From NCBI GenBank assembly GCA_016184125.1, contig JACPDG010000050.1, forward strand, positions 1 to 58,623: a stretch of DNA of 58,623 bases, read 5' to 3'. The translations under genes and the position numbers were made by a program. How positions within the stretch are numbered: the first letter of the stretch is position 1; each line of letters opens with the position of its first letter. Below, one piece after another: positions 41,216 to 49,773 of this stretch. This stretch comes from Candidatus Rokuibacteriota bacterium. Lineage in GTDB: Bacteria > Methylomirabilota > Methylomirabilia > Rokubacteriales > CSP1-6. A model generated the notes under the pieces. The model made no database searches. It saw nothing but the letters and a program-made list of their open reading frames with translations, and was not told where the DNA came from.

Positions 41216-42142
41216 CTACCGCTCGATCAGCTCGAACTTCTGGAGCGACCGGATCTCCCGCGGCGGGTCCAGCATCTTCCCCATCGCCGTCCACGACACC
41301 TCGGCGACGTAGAGGTCGCCGCGCGAGTCGACGGCGCAGCCGTGCGGCGCGATGAACTCGCCCGGCTTCTCGCCGGCGAAGCGGCCGCCGATCCGGCCGA
41401 GGAGCGCGCCCTTCTCCGACAGGATGCTCACGCGCGCGCCGAGGTTCGGCACGTCCTTGTTCACCGCCAGGTGCGTCGGCAGCTCGCCGACGTAGAACGC
41501 GCCGCTCTTGCGGCCGGCGTGGAGACCGCACGGCCGGTGGAGATTGTTCCACTGCCCGAGGTACTGCCCCTTGCCGTCGAAGATCTGCACGCGGTGGTTC
41601 TCGCGGTCCGCGACGTACACGAGCCCCTCGGCATCGGTGGCGATGTTGTGCGGCAGGTTGAAGCAGCCGGGGTCGGTTCCGGGCTCGCCCCACGAGAAGA
41701 GATGGCGGCCCTTCGGGTCGTACTTGTGCACGCGCGAGTTGCCGTACCCGTCGGAGATGTAGATGTCGCCCGTCTTCGGGCACAGCGCGACGTGCGTGGG
41801 CCGATTGAACGGCTTGCCGCTCTGCAAGGTGGCCGGCTGGTCGGGGTCGCCGATGGTGAGCAGCAGCGTCCCCTCGGGCGTGAACTGGCGGATGGTGTGG
41901 TGCAGGTCGTCGGTGAGCCAGTACGCGCCGTCGGGTCCGACCATGATGCCGTGCGCGCGACGGACCGCACCTTCACCCCACGAGCGGAGGAACCTCCCGC
42001 CGCGGTCGAACACGATGATGGGATGCTCGCCGCGGTTGAACACGACGACGTTGTCCTGCTGATCGACCGCGACGCTCGTCGCTTCCACGAACGACCAGCC
42101 CTCGGGAAGCCGCCCCCAGCCCTCGACCGCACGGTATCTCAT
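41216..42142 (-). CDS. NHL-repeat six-bladed beta-propeller protein
   Basis: A 308-residue protein without a signal peptide, starting at ATG 42142 with AGGAGG upstream. Repeating blades of the form 'VYVADRENHRVQIFD.KG.' and 'IYISDGYGNSRVHKYDPKGR' identify NHL repeats, as in peptidylglycine alpha-hydroxyglycine lyases and SMP-30-like proteins; LPHNIATDAEGLVYVADREN and APHGCAVDSRGDLYVAEVSW are two more blades with conserved His. In these genomes NHL proteins commonly sit next to molybdoenzymes. Here it is divergent from one. Catalytic function unknown. Confidence 0.8.
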   Translation of the reverse strand: MRYRAVEGWGRLPEGWSFVEATSVAVDQQDNVVVFNRGEHPIIVFDRGGRFLRSWGEGAVRRAHGIMVGPDGAYWLTDDLHHTIRQFTPEGTLLLTIGDPDQPATLQSGKPFNRPTHVALCPKTGDIYISDGYGNSRVHKYDPKGRHLFSWGEPGTDPGCFNLPHNIATDAEGLVYVADRENHRVQIFDGKGQYLGQWNNLHRPCGLHAGRKSGAFYVGELPTHLAVNKDVPNLGARVSILSEKGALLGRIGGRFAGEKPGEFIAPHGCAVDSRGDLYVAEVSWTAMGKMLDPPREIRSLQKFELIER

Positions 42143-42154
42143 CCGGGACCTCCT

Positions 42155-42183
42155 GTTTCGCGCGACGAAACGTCGCTTATACT
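42155..42183. promoter_or_regulatory. Divergent control region with palindrome and -10 box
   Basis: GTTTCG (42155-42160) is mirrored by CGAAAC (42166-42171) around CGCGA, and TATACT (42178-42183) lies 11 bases before ATG 42195 of the molybdoenzyme. The whole gap between the NHL and molybdoenzyme starts is 52 bases, so one regulator could control both. Confidence 0.45.
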
Positions 42184-42194
42184 GCCACAACCCC

Positions 42195-44540
42195 ATGAGC
42201 CCGTCGCGCATCCCACCATCCGCCACGCCCATCGGCTCGTCCCCCAGGCGCCACGAGGATCGGCGCTTCCTCACCGGCCGCGGCCGGTATCTCGACGACG
42301 TCCGCGTCCCCGGTGTGCTGCACGCCGCCATCGTGCGCAGCCCGCACGCGCACGCGCGCATCGACGGCATCGACGCGCGCGATGCGCAGGGACTCGCCGG
42401 CGTCGTCGCCGTGCTGAGCGCCGGCGACCTCCCCGAGTGTGAAGCGGCCGTTCCGCCGCTCGTGCCGTCACCCGGGCTGCGGTCCTATCGACACTCCGCG
42501 ATCGCGCGTGACGTCGTTCGCCACGTGGGCGAGGCCGTCGCGGTCGTGGTCGCCGAGGACGCGTACCGCGCGGCTGACGGCGCGGATGTCGTCCGCGTCG
42601 ACTACACACCGCTCCCCGCCGTCGCGAGCGCGGAGGCCGCCCTCGCCGACGGCAGCCCGCGCGTCCATCCGGAGTGGCCGGACAACGACGCCGGGACGAC
42701 CGTCAGCGGCGTCGGTGATGCCGCGCGCGCCTTCGCCGGCTGCGATGTCGTCGTCGAGGCGCACCTCACGTTCCCGCGCGTCGCCGGCATGCCGATCGAG
42801 CCGCGCGGCGTGCTCGTCGTGCCGGACGCCGCGGACGGCACCTTCACGGTCTGGACGTCCACGCAGGTGCCGTTCGCCGTGCGCTCCATGGTCGCGCGCG
42901 CGCTCGAGCTCAGCGACGAGCGTGTACGCGTGATCGCTCCCGACGTCGGCGGCGGGTTCGGGATCAAGGGACATCCGTACGCGGAGGAGGTCCTCCTCGC
43001 CGCCGCGGCTCGGCGGCTCGGCCGGCCGCTCAAGTGGGTCGAGAGCCGCGGTGAGCACTTCGTCACGGCGGCGCCCGACCGTGACCAGCAGCACGTCGCA
43101 CGACTCGGCGTGACGCGCGACGGCACGATCCGCGCGCTCGAGACCACGTTCACGCGCGACCACGGCGCGTACCCGACGCTGGGCGACGTCATCACCCTCA
43201 ACACGATCAACCACCTGCCCGGCCCGTACCGCATCGGGGCTTACCGGGCACGCGGGCGCAACGTCGTGACCCACAAGACGTTCTCGGCGGCGTATCGCGG
43301 CGCCGGCCGGCCGGAGGCGGCGTTCGTCCTCGATCGGCTCCTCGACCGCGCGGCGCGGTCGCTCGGGATGGACCCGGCCGAGCTCAGGCGCAGGAACCTG
43401 ATCCGCCCCGGCGACATGCCGTACGCGACGGGACTGACGTACCGCGACGGCGTGCCGATCACCTACGATCCGGCGGACTACCCTGCTGCCCTCGAGCGCG
43501 TGCTGTCCCTCGTCGATTACGACGGGTGGCGCGCCGAGCAGAAGCGTCGGCGCGGGACGAGCCGGCCGGTCGGTCTCGGCGTCTCGGCGTACGTCGAGGG
43601 CACGGGCATCGGCCCGTTCGAGGGCGCCGACGTTCGCGTCGACCCGGATGGCACGGTCTACGTCCTCGTCGGCGTCGGCTCGCAGGGACAGGCGCACGAG
43701 ACCACGCTGGCGCAGCTCGCGGCCGCGGAGCTCGGCGTCGACCTCGAGCGTGTCGTCGTGCGCGGCGGTGACACCCGGCTGGTCGGCTTCGGCATGGGAA
43801 CGATCGCCAGTCGCGTGGCCGCGGTCGCCGGACCGGCGATCGTGCGGTCGTCGCGGGAGGTCGCGCGCCGGGCGCGGCTCGTCGCCGCCGAGCGGCTCGA
43901 GTGCGCCGCCGACGACGTCGTGCTCGCCGGCGGCCGCGCGCACGTCGCCGGTCTCGACCAGCGGTCGATCCCGCTCGCGGATCTCGCGCGCGCCTCCGTC
44001 CGCAGCACCGCTCTGCGCCGCGAGGGCTCCCCCGGACTCCACGCGTGCACGTTCTTCTATCCGGACACCGTCACGTGGGCGTTCGGCGCCCACGCGTGCG
44101 CCGTGGAGGTCGACGTCGAGACGGGCGCGATCCGGGTGGTCCGCTACGCGGCGGTGCACGACAGCGGCCGCGCCATCAACCCGATGGTTGTCGAAGGACA
44201 GCTTCACGGAGGCATCGCCCAGGGCATCGGCACCGCGCTCTCGGAGGAGCTGGTCCACGACGCCGGCGGCCAGCTGCTGACCGCCACGCTGATGGACTAT
44301 GGACTGCCGCGTGCCGACGTGCTTCCACCGCTCGACGTGGCGGCGGTCGATTGCCCGTCGATGATCAACGAGCTCGGGATCAAGGGCGTCGGCGAGAGCG
44401 GCGTCATCTCGCCGTCCGCGGCGATCGCGAACGCCGTCGAGGACGCGCTCGCGGACCAGGGGGTCGAGGTGACGCGCATCCCGCTGATCCCGGCGCGCGT
44501 GTGGGACCTGGTCCGGCGCGCCGCCGCGCGCGCGCGTTGA
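42195..44540 (+). CDS. Xanthine dehydrogenase-family molybdopterin-binding subunit (form II CoxL-like)
   Basis: A 781-residue large subunit. EDRRFLTGRGRYLDDVRVPG is the domain start, GGGFGIKGHPYAEEVLLAAA the Moco loop, and AAYRGAGRPEAAFVLDRLLD carries the AYRGAGR motif of form II CoxL proteins, not the AYRCSFR of true CO dehydrogenase. The catalytic Glu is in IKGVGESGVISPSAAIANAV. It should hydroxylate an unknown substrate. As with the copy at 7667-9940 no iron-sulfur or FAD subunit is adjacent. No ribosome site precedes the ATG, but a TATACT box lies 11 bases upstream. Confidence 0.88.
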   Translation: MSPSRIPPSATPIGSSPRRHEDRRFLTGRGRYLDDVRVPGVLHAAIVRSPHAHARIDGIDARDAQGLAGVVAVLSAGDLPECEAAVPPLVPSPGLRSYRHSAIARDVVRHVGEAVAVVVAEDAYRAADGADVVRVDYTPLPAVASAEAALADGSPRVHPEWPDNDAGTTVSGVGDAARAFAGCDVVVEAHLTFPRVAGMPIEPRGVLVVPDAADGTFTVWTSTQVPFAVRSMVARALELSDERVRVIAPDVGGGFGIKGHPYAEEVLLAAAARRLGRPLKWVESRGEHFVTAAPDRDQQHVARLGVTRDGTIRALETTFTRDHGAYPTLGDVITLNTINHLPGPYRIGAYRARGRNVVTHKTFSAAYRGAGRPEAAFVLDRLLDRAARSLGMDPAELRRRNLIRPGDMPYATGLTYRDGVPITYDPADYPAALERVLSLVDYDGWRAEQKRRRGTSRPVGLGVSAYVEGTGIGPFEGADVRVDPDGTVYVLVGVGSQGQAHETTLAQLAAAELGVDLERVVVRGGDTRLVGFGMGTIASRVAAVAGPAIVRSSREVARRARLVAAERLECAADDVVLAGGRAHVAGLDQRSIPLADLARASVRSTALRREGSPGLHACTFFYPDTVTWAFGAHACAVEVDVETGAIRVVRYAAVHDSGRAINPMVVEGQLHGGIAQGIGTALSEELVHDAGGQLLTATLMDYGLPRADVLPPLDVAAVDCPSMINELGIKGVGESGVISPSAAIANAVEDALADQGVEVTRIPLIPARVWDLVRRAAARAR

Positions 44541-44589
44541 CCCGCCGCGGCGCCCGTGCGCGCTTCGCGCGGTTCGTAGAATGACGGTC

Positions 44590-45399
44590 ATGGTCTGCCC
44601 CGCGCCGGACCTGGGCCTCAAGGTGACGGACCTGCTCGACACCGCGCACGCGCTCCGCGCCGAGGGGCGCTTCCGCGAAGCGCTCGAACACGCGCGCGAG
44701 GTGATCGCGCTCCTCGAGGGGCCCGTTGCCATCGAGCGGTTCGGGCGCGCGGCCCTGCCCTACTGCGTCGCTTCCGCGACGGCGGCCGCCTGTCTCGGGG
44801 AGCTCGGTGATCACCCGGGGGCGCTCGCGCTGATCGCGCGCGGACGCGCGGTCGCCGGCGCCGCCGGGCATCCGTACAGCCAGGCCGTTCTCGCAATCGC
44901 CGACGGCCAGGCGCTGGCCTGCGCGGGCCGGGCCGCGGAGGCGATCAGTCTCCTCGAATCCGCCGTTGCGACGTGCCGCGAGCAGGACCTCGACGACCAG
45001 CTGATCAGCGCCCTGAGCTCGCTCGGGCACGCCTACGCCCTGGCGGGGCGAGGGGCCGACGCGGTCTCGGCCGTCCAGGAGTCGATCGACATGCAGGGAC
45101 GCGGGGCGGCCTCGGTCTCTCGCACGCACCAGTCCACGGTCCTCGCCGCCGGCCATCTCGTGATGGGCGACCTGAACCATGCCTCGCGTGCTCTCGAGCA
45201 GGCGCTCGCGTTCGCGGAGGAGCACGGCGAACGCGGGCTCGAGGGCTGGGCGCGGCTGACCGCCGCGGAGCTGGCGCTCGCGCGCGACAACCGCGTCGAG
45301 GCGGAGCAGCAGCTCGACGCCGCGCAGGAGATCGCGGAGGAGCTCGAGATGGCGCCGCTCGTCGCGCGGTGCCGCGCGCTCGCCCGGCGGCTCGCGTGA
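44590..45399 (+). CDS. TPR-repeat protein
   Basis: A 269-residue all-helical protein built of TPR-like pairs (LRAEGRFREALEHAREVIAL; LGHAYALAGRGADAVSAVQE; RASRALEQALAFAEEHGERG). No signal peptide or enzyme domain. ATG 44590 is chosen over ATG 44581 because the latter lies inside a TAGAAT -10 box (44577-44582), leaving seven bases to 44590 as in leaderless genes. TPR proteins scaffold other proteins; the partner is unknown. Confidence 0.7.
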   Translation: MVCPAPDLGLKVTDLLDTAHALRAEGRFREALEHAREVIALLEGPVAIERFGRAALPYCVASATAAACLGELGDHPGALALIARGRAVAGAAGHPYSQAVLAIADGQALACAGRAAEAISLLESAVATCREQDLDDQLISALSSLGHAYALAGRGADAVSAVQESIDMQGRGAASVSRTHQSTVLAAGHLVMGDLNHASRALEQALAFAEEHGERGLEGWARLTAAELALARDNRVEAEQQLDAAQEIAEELEMAPLVARCRALARRLA

Positions 45400-45404
45400 G
45401 GGAG

Positions 45405-45488
45405 ATCATGGGGGGCCCCGACATGGCCCCCCAAACCCCCCAGCGTTCGCCGGGCCCGGCTCGACACGCCGATTCGTTCACGGGCTCG
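45405..45488 (+). repeat. Modular hairpin repeat, copy R9
   Basis: Seven bases after the TPR stop: ATGGGGGGCCCCGACATGGC, then AAACCCCCC, a short second stem GCCGGGCCCGGC and the tail GATTCGTTCACGGGCTCG shared with R4. An open frame continues from inside the repeat into the next gene, but the repeat is unlikely to be coding. Confidence 0.85.
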
Positions 45489-45494
45489 GAGTCC

Positions 45495-46133
45495 GTGTTG
45501 GCCGAACGGTTCAGCTTCGAGGCGACCGCACGGGGCGTGCGGCGCGTCCGATTCGACGCCGGCGCCGACGTCGTGGCGCGCGGCGGCCGCCGCCACGTCG
45601 AGCGCGCGCGCCGCGAGCTGGCCGAATACCTCCGCGGGGAACGCAGCTACTTCTCGGTGCCGCTCGACCTCGGGGAGCTGCCACCGTTTCAGGCCACGGT
45701 GCTCGCCCAGGCGAGGCGCATCCGGTTCGGCGACGTCGACTCGTACGCGGCGATCGCGCGCCGCATCGGGCACCCGCATGCCGCCCGGGCGGTCGGCAAC
45801 GCGCTCGGTGCGAATCCGGCGCCGATCCTCGTTCCGTGCCACCGCGTCGTCCGCAGCGACGGCACGTGGGGCCACTTCGCCTTCGGCGGCGCGATGAAGA
45901 CGGCGCTGCTCGCGCTCGAGCGTGCGACGCCGGCGCTGGTCGGTTCCACGACGACGCGCATCGCCTGCTGGCGCGGGTGCCCGCACGAGCGGCGGATCCG
46001 CGGCGATCGGCGCGTGACCTTCAGGTCCTCCGCAGACGCGCGGCGCGCCGGCTACCGTCCTTGCCGCGTGTGCTGCCCGGACCCGCTCAGCGGGCCGCAG
46101 CAGCGACGAGCCGACGATCGGAGTCGTACCTGA
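45495..46133 (+). CDS. Methylated-DNA cysteine methyltransferase fused to a C-terminal Ada zinc domain
   Basis: A 212-residue protein; GTG 45495 is the first start after repeat R9, though no ribosome site supports it. Residues about 55-150 are the Ogt domain: FQATVLAQARRIRFGDVDSY, AARAVGNALGANPAPIL and the alkyl-acceptor Cys in VPCHRVVRSDG. Residues about 155-200 match the Ada metal-binding domain: TTTRIACWRGCPHERRIRGD and ARRAGYRPCRVCCPDP, keeping the C-x3-C and C-x2-C zinc cysteines of Ada (Cys38, 42, 69, 72). In Ada the order is the reverse, zinc domain first. No AraC domain is present, so it is a repair enzyme that might also take up methyl groups from phosphotriesters. Confidence 0.8.
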   Translation: MLAERFSFEATARGVRRVRFDAGADVVARGGRRHVERARRELAEYLRGERSYFSVPLDLGELPPFQATVLAQARRIRFGDVDSYAAIARRIGHPHAARAVGNALGANPAPILVPCHRVVRSDGTWGHFAFGGAMKTALLALERATPALVGSTTTRIACWRGCPHERRIRGDRRVTFRSSADARRAGYRPCRVCCPDPLSGPQQRRADDRSRT

Positions 46134-46506
46134 GGAGCGCGTCGGCCTCCTCGAGGCTGACCCAGCGCACCTCGTCGACCTCGTGGTCGTGCTCGCCCTC
46201 CTTCTCGAGGGGGCGCATGAGGAACCAGCTGACCGTCTTGCGGATGCGCTCGCCCTCCCGCTGGAACCAGTACGTCACCGGCTCCAGTTCCTGCACGACC
46301 TCGCACCTGTAGCCGGTCTCCTCCCGCACCTCGCGCAGCGCCGCGGCCTCGCTCGACTCGCCGCGCGCCAGCGCCCCCTTCGGGAGGGTCCAGACCGGGC
46401 GGTTCCGCAGGTCGCGGGCACGGATCAGGAGCACGTTGCCCTGCCCGTCCAGGACGAGACCGCCGGCGGAGAACTGGTACTGGGCGCGCAGGCGTCGCTC
46501 GGGCAC
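46087..46506 (-). CDS. NUDIX hydrolase
   Basis: A 139-residue NUDIX protein from GTG 46506. The box is GALARGESSEAAALREVREE followed by TGY, a full GX5EX7REUXEEXGU. YQFSAGGLVLDGQGNVLLIR at the start and SWFLMRPLEKEGEHDHEVDE later resemble MutT/AP4A-type members that cleave nucleoside diphosphate linkages. A TATCAT box lies seven bases before the start. Its 3' end overlaps the methyltransferase gene tail-to-tail by 47 bases. Confidence 0.9.
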   Translation of the reverse strand: MPERRLRAQYQFSAGGLVLDGQGNVLLIRARDLRNRPVWTLPKGALARGESSEAAALREVREETGYRCEVVQELEPVTYWFQREGERIRKTVSWFLMRPLEKEGEHDHEVDEVRWVSLEEADALLRYDSDRRLVAAAAR

Positions 46507-46538
46507 GCCTTCGATGATACGCGACGCGCATCGAGGTC

Positions 46539-46567
46539 CTGACAGTTCGGCAGCTCCGGCATAGAAT
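46539..46567 (+). promoter_or_regulatory. Promoter of the DinG-like helicase gene
   Basis: CTGACA (46539-46544), exact 17-base spacer, TAGAAT (46562-46567), then 11 bases to ATG 46579 with no ribosome binding site between. This is the best sigma70-type promoter in the window. It lies back-to-back with the NUDIX promoter. Confidence 0.7.
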
Positions 46568-46578
46568 CACTCCACCGC

Positions 46579-48219
46579 ATGGGCGTCGACCTGCTCCGGC
46601 ACTTCCCCGAGGGATTCGCGCCGCGTCCGGCACAGGCGCGACTGCTGGAGGAGCTCGGGGCCGCGCTCGAACGCGCCGAGCAGGACCCGAAAGCGCCGCG
46701 CGTGTTCTTCGTCGAGGCGCCACCCGGTGTCGGGAAGAGCCACGTCGCGATGACGCTCGCCCGGTGGAGCGGCCGCGCGTACCTGCTCACCTCGCAAAAG
46801 CTCCTGCAGGACCAGTACGAGCGGGAGTTCGGCGGCCACGTGCAGCTCGTGAAGGGGCGCGACAGCTATGCCTGCGAGCGCTATCCCGACCGTCGCGTCC
46901 CGACGACGTTCGGCATGTGTCGCCGGCCCGGCGGTCCCCCGTGCCAGTGCCCGTACACGCGCGCCAAAGCCGCGGCCCTCGCCGGTCGCATCTTCTGCAC
47001 GAACACGTGGTATTTCCTCACGCTCCGCCAGTGGCGCCGGGAGCAGCTCGAGCGCCGCCGGCTGCTGATCGTCGACGAGGCCCACAACCTCGAGGCGCAG
47101 CTCGCGAGCGTGTTCACGCTCGCGGTGCCGCGGGAGCAGATGGTCCGCTGGTTCGGCACGCCCGTTCCCCGGTACGACACGGCCGAGGAGTACCGCGCGC
47201 TGTTCGCGGAGCAGATCGCCGGGCTCGAAGCCGAGATCGCCCTCGTCGAGAGCGATCTCGAGGCGGTCCGCGTGCCGACGCTGCCCCTCGAGGAGTTCCT
47301 GCGGCTGCCGCCGTCCCCGCACGAGGCCGCGCTCCTGTCCGCGCGCGAGACGCTCGAGACGGCGCTCGCGCGGCTCAGGTTCTTCGTGGAGGCGGAGGAG
47401 CAGGAGTGGGTGGTGCGCTCGACCGCGACCCCGGACGGCCCCGTCGAGCTCGTTCCCCTGTCCGTCGCACCGATGGCGGCCGAGCTGCTCTTCGACGCCG
47501 CGGATCTCGCCGTGCTGACGTCGGCCTTCCTCGGGCACCGCGCCGCGCTCGCCGAGTCTCTCGGCCTCGACGTCGCCACGACACAAACGGTGCGAGCGGG
47601 CTCTCCGTTCCCCCTCGAGCAGCGCCCGATCGTCTACCGTCCGCGCGGTGCCCTGTCGCGCGCCACGCTGGCGGAACTCGAGCCCGCGGTGTTCGCCGAG
47701 GTCGCCGGCATCCTGCGTGCGCACCCGCGCGACAAGGGTGTGATCCACGTGCCGTCGTACGCGGCCGCGCACCGGCTGGTGGCCGACGTCGCGCGCCGGG
47801 CCCCGATCGAGCATCGACGGCTCCTGCCGATCGCCACGCCGGAAGCCAAGCCCGCGGCACTCGGACACCACCGCGCGTCGCGCCTCGCGACGGTGCTCGT
47901 GTCACCGTCGCTCAGAGAGGGCGTCGATCTCCCCGACGACCTGCTGCGATTCCAGATCGTCACGAAAATGCCGTTCCCGGACCTCGGCGATCCATGGACC
48001 GCGGCACGCGCCCGACGCGACCCTCGCTGGTACGCGCTGGAGACGGCGAAGTCCCTCGTGCAGACGTACGGGCGGTCGTGCCGTCACGCGGGCGATCGGG
48101 GCGTCACGTACGTGCTGGACGGTCAGTTCGCACGCTTCCTGCTCCGCTACCGTCCGCTGCTGCCGGCGTGGTTTCTCGACGCGGCAGCGCCTGCGCTGCG
48201 GGCGGCGAAGCGCGTCTAG
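46579..48219 (+). CDS. dinG: DinG/XPD-like superfamily 2 DNA helicase
   Basis: A 546-residue helicase. Walker A FFVEAPPGVGKSHVAMTLAR, motif Ia LLTSQKLLQDQYERE, DEAH box LLIVDEAHNLEAQLAS and C-terminal motif VQTYGRSCRHAGDRGVTYVL are clear. Between motif Ia and DEAH four cysteines (YACERYP, GMCRRPGGPPCQCPY) match the 4Fe-4S domain of XPD/DinG. Motif IV-V is LATVLVSPSLREGVDLPDDL. It unwinds DNA 5' to 3', typically resolving R-loops or damaged structures. It lacks the exonuclease domain of some Gram-positive DinG. Shorter than E. coli DinG (716). Confidence 0.88.
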   Translation: MGVDLLRHFPEGFAPRPAQARLLEELGAALERAEQDPKAPRVFFVEAPPGVGKSHVAMTLARWSGRAYLLTSQKLLQDQYEREFGGHVQLVKGRDSYACERYPDRRVPTTFGMCRRPGGPPCQCPYTRAKAAALAGRIFCTNTWYFLTLRQWRREQLERRRLLIVDEAHNLEAQLASVFTLAVPREQMVRWFGTPVPRYDTAEEYRALFAEQIAGLEAEIALVESDLEAVRVPTLPLEEFLRLPPSPHEAALLSARETLETALARLRFFVEAEEQEWVVRSTATPDGPVELVPLSVAPMAAELLFDAADLAVLTSAFLGHRAALAESLGLDVATTQTVRAGSPFPLEQRPIVYRPRGALSRATLAELEPAVFAEVAGILRAHPRDKGVIHVPSYAAAHRLVADVARRAPIEHRRLLPIATPEAKPAALGHHRASRLATVLVSPSLREGVDLPDDLLRFQIVTKMPFPDLGDPWTAARARRDPRWYALETAKSLVQTYGRSCRHAGDRGVTYVLDGQFARFLLRYRPLLPAWFLDAAAPALRAAKRV

Positions 48220-48220
48220 A

Positions 48221-48293
48221 GCCGGGCCCGGGTTCATCCCGGGCCCGGCGAACGTTGGGGGGTGTGGGGGGCCATTTCGGGGCCCCCCACACG
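48221..48293. repeat. Modular hairpin repeat, copy R13, between convergent genes
   Basis: GCCGGGCCCGGG/CCCGGGCCCGGC around TTCAT, then GGGGGGCCATTTCGGGGCCC and CCCCACAC. It fills the entire gap between the DinG stop (48219) and the FAD-dehydrogenase stop (48295), so it may serve as a two-way transcript end. The ATG at the end of the first hairpin is replaced by GTGTG, as in copy R8. Confidence 0.8.
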
Positions 48294-48294
48294 G

Positions 48295-49773
48295 TCAACG
48301 CGACGGCTCCGCCGCAGACCGCCCGGCGATGCGGCCCAGGACCGACCCGGCCATCAGGCCGGTGCCGCCCGGGTAGTTGTTGTAGAACAGCCCCCCCACG
48401 AGCTCGCCGCACGCGTAGAGACCGGCGATCGGGTGCTGCTCGCAGTCGATCACCTGGGCCTGCTGGTCGATCCTGAGCCCGCCGAACGTGAACGTGATGC
48501 CGGTCGTGACCGCGAAGCCGAGGTACGGCGGCGTGTCGATCGGCTGCGCCCAGTTCGACTTCGGCGGCGTGATGCCCTTCGTGCCCTTGCCGTCCTTCAC
48601 CGCCGGGTTGAACGGCGCTGGCTGGACCGCCGCGTTGAACTCCCGCACCGTCCTCACGAAGCCGCCGACGTCGATCTCGAGCTTCTCCGCCAGCTCCTCG
48701 GGCGTGCTCGCCTCGGCCTTCGTCACCTCGCGGATGCGGTACTCCTCGCGCAGCAGGTGCACGACCTTCTGGTCGAAGATCTGGAACGCGGCCCGGCGCG
48801 GCTGGTGGATGACTTCCTTGCCGTACTTCACGTATGTGTAGTTGCGGAAGTCGGCGCCCTCGTCGACGAACCGCTGTCCGTGGATGTTCACGATGATCCC
48901 GACCGGATACGAATGCTTCTGGAAGTTGTCGCCGACCTTCCGGTCACCGTGCCACGGCGCGTTCAGGTCCCACTGCACGGAGTGACAGCCGCTCCAGTGG
49001 CCCCACGGCTGCGCGCCCACGTCGAGCGCCATGCGGATGCCGTCGCCCGTGTTGTACGGCGTGCCGCGCACGCGCGCCATGTCCCAGTTCGGCCCGAGGT
49101 ACCGCGTGCGCATCTCGACGTTCGCCTCGAACCCGCCCGCCGCGAGCACGACGGCCCCGGCCGGAATCGTTTCCAGGCCGTTCGCGGTGCGCAGAACGAC
49201 GCCGGTGACGGCCCCCCGATCGTCCGTGACCAGGCGCATGACCTTGGTCTCGAATCGCACGTCGATGCCCGCCTTCGCGGCCGACGCGTACGCCATCTCG
49301 ATGAGACCTGGCCCGCCACCGACGGCCTCGAGCACGAGGCCGCCCCAGAAGTGGAACTTCCCCTCGACCTTGTACGCCTGGCGCCCGAACATCGGGATCC
49401 AGCGGATGCCGCGCGCCTTCATCCAGCGTATGGTCGCCTGCGACTCGCGGACGACGAGCATCGCGAGATCGGGATCCGCGAGGTCCTCCGTGACGCGCAT
49501 GATGTCGTCGTAGAAGTCGTCCTCGGTGTACGGGTTGACGACCATGGACGCGGCTTCCTCGTCCGACATGTCGGCGACGATCTCGCGCAGCTCCTCGAAG
49601 CTCTTGAACGCGAAACGGAAGCCGCCGGCCGTGAAGAAGCCGTTGCCGCCGCGCCACGCCTCCGGCGCCTTCTCGCACACGAGGACGGTGGCGCCCTGCT
49701 CGCGCGCCGACAGCGCGGCGCACATGCCGGCGTTGCCGCCGCCGATCACGACCACGTCGTAGCGTGTCGTCAT
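48295..49773 (-). CDS. FAD-dependent fumarate reductase/tricarballylate dehydrogenase-like flavoprotein
   Basis: A 492-residue flavoprotein. VVVIGGGNAGMCAALSAREQ binds FAD, GFFTAGGFRFAFKSFEELRE and VVLAAGGFEANVEMRTRYLG are typical of the TcuA/fumarate-reductase group, as are IVNIHGQRFVDEGADFRNYT, VTTGITFTFGGLRIDQQAQV and YNNYPGGTGLMAGSVLG near the end. Such enzymes oxidise tricarballylate or reduce ene-acids, or act as 3-ketosteroid dehydrogenase relatives. No TcuB electron-transfer gene is adjacent. The ATG overlaps the stop of a 27-residue mini-ORF (ATGA). Confidence 0.85.
   Translation of the reverse strand: MTTRYDVVVIGGGNAGMCAALSAREQGATVLVCEKAPEAWRGGNGFFTAGGFRFAFKSFEELREIVADMSDEEAASMVVNPYTEDDFYDDIMRVTEDLADPDLAMLVVRESQATIRWMKARGIRWIPMFGRQAYKVEGKFHFWGGLVLEAVGGGPGLIEMAYASAAKAGIDVRFETKVMRLVTDDRGAVTGVVLRTANGLETIPAGAVVLAAGGFEANVEMRTRYLGPNWDMARVRGTPYNTGDGIRMALDVGAQPWGHWSGCHSVQWDLNAPWHGDRKVGDNFQKHSYPVGIIVNIHGQRFVDEGADFRNYTYVKYGKEVIHQPRRAAFQIFDQKVVHLLREEYRIREVTKAEASTPEELAEKLEIDVGGFVRTVREFNAAVQPAPFNPAVKDGKGTKGITPPKSNWAQPIDTPPYLGFAVTTGITFTFGGLRIDQQAQVIDCEQHPIAGLYACGELVGGLFYNNYPGGTGLMAGSVLGRIAGRSAAEPSR

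Noticed and set aside
42195..44540. Annotation as aerobic CO dehydrogenase large subunit.
   Set aside because: The active-site loop is AYRGAGR, not the AYRCSFR of true CO dehydrogenase, and no CoxM/CoxS genes are adjacent.
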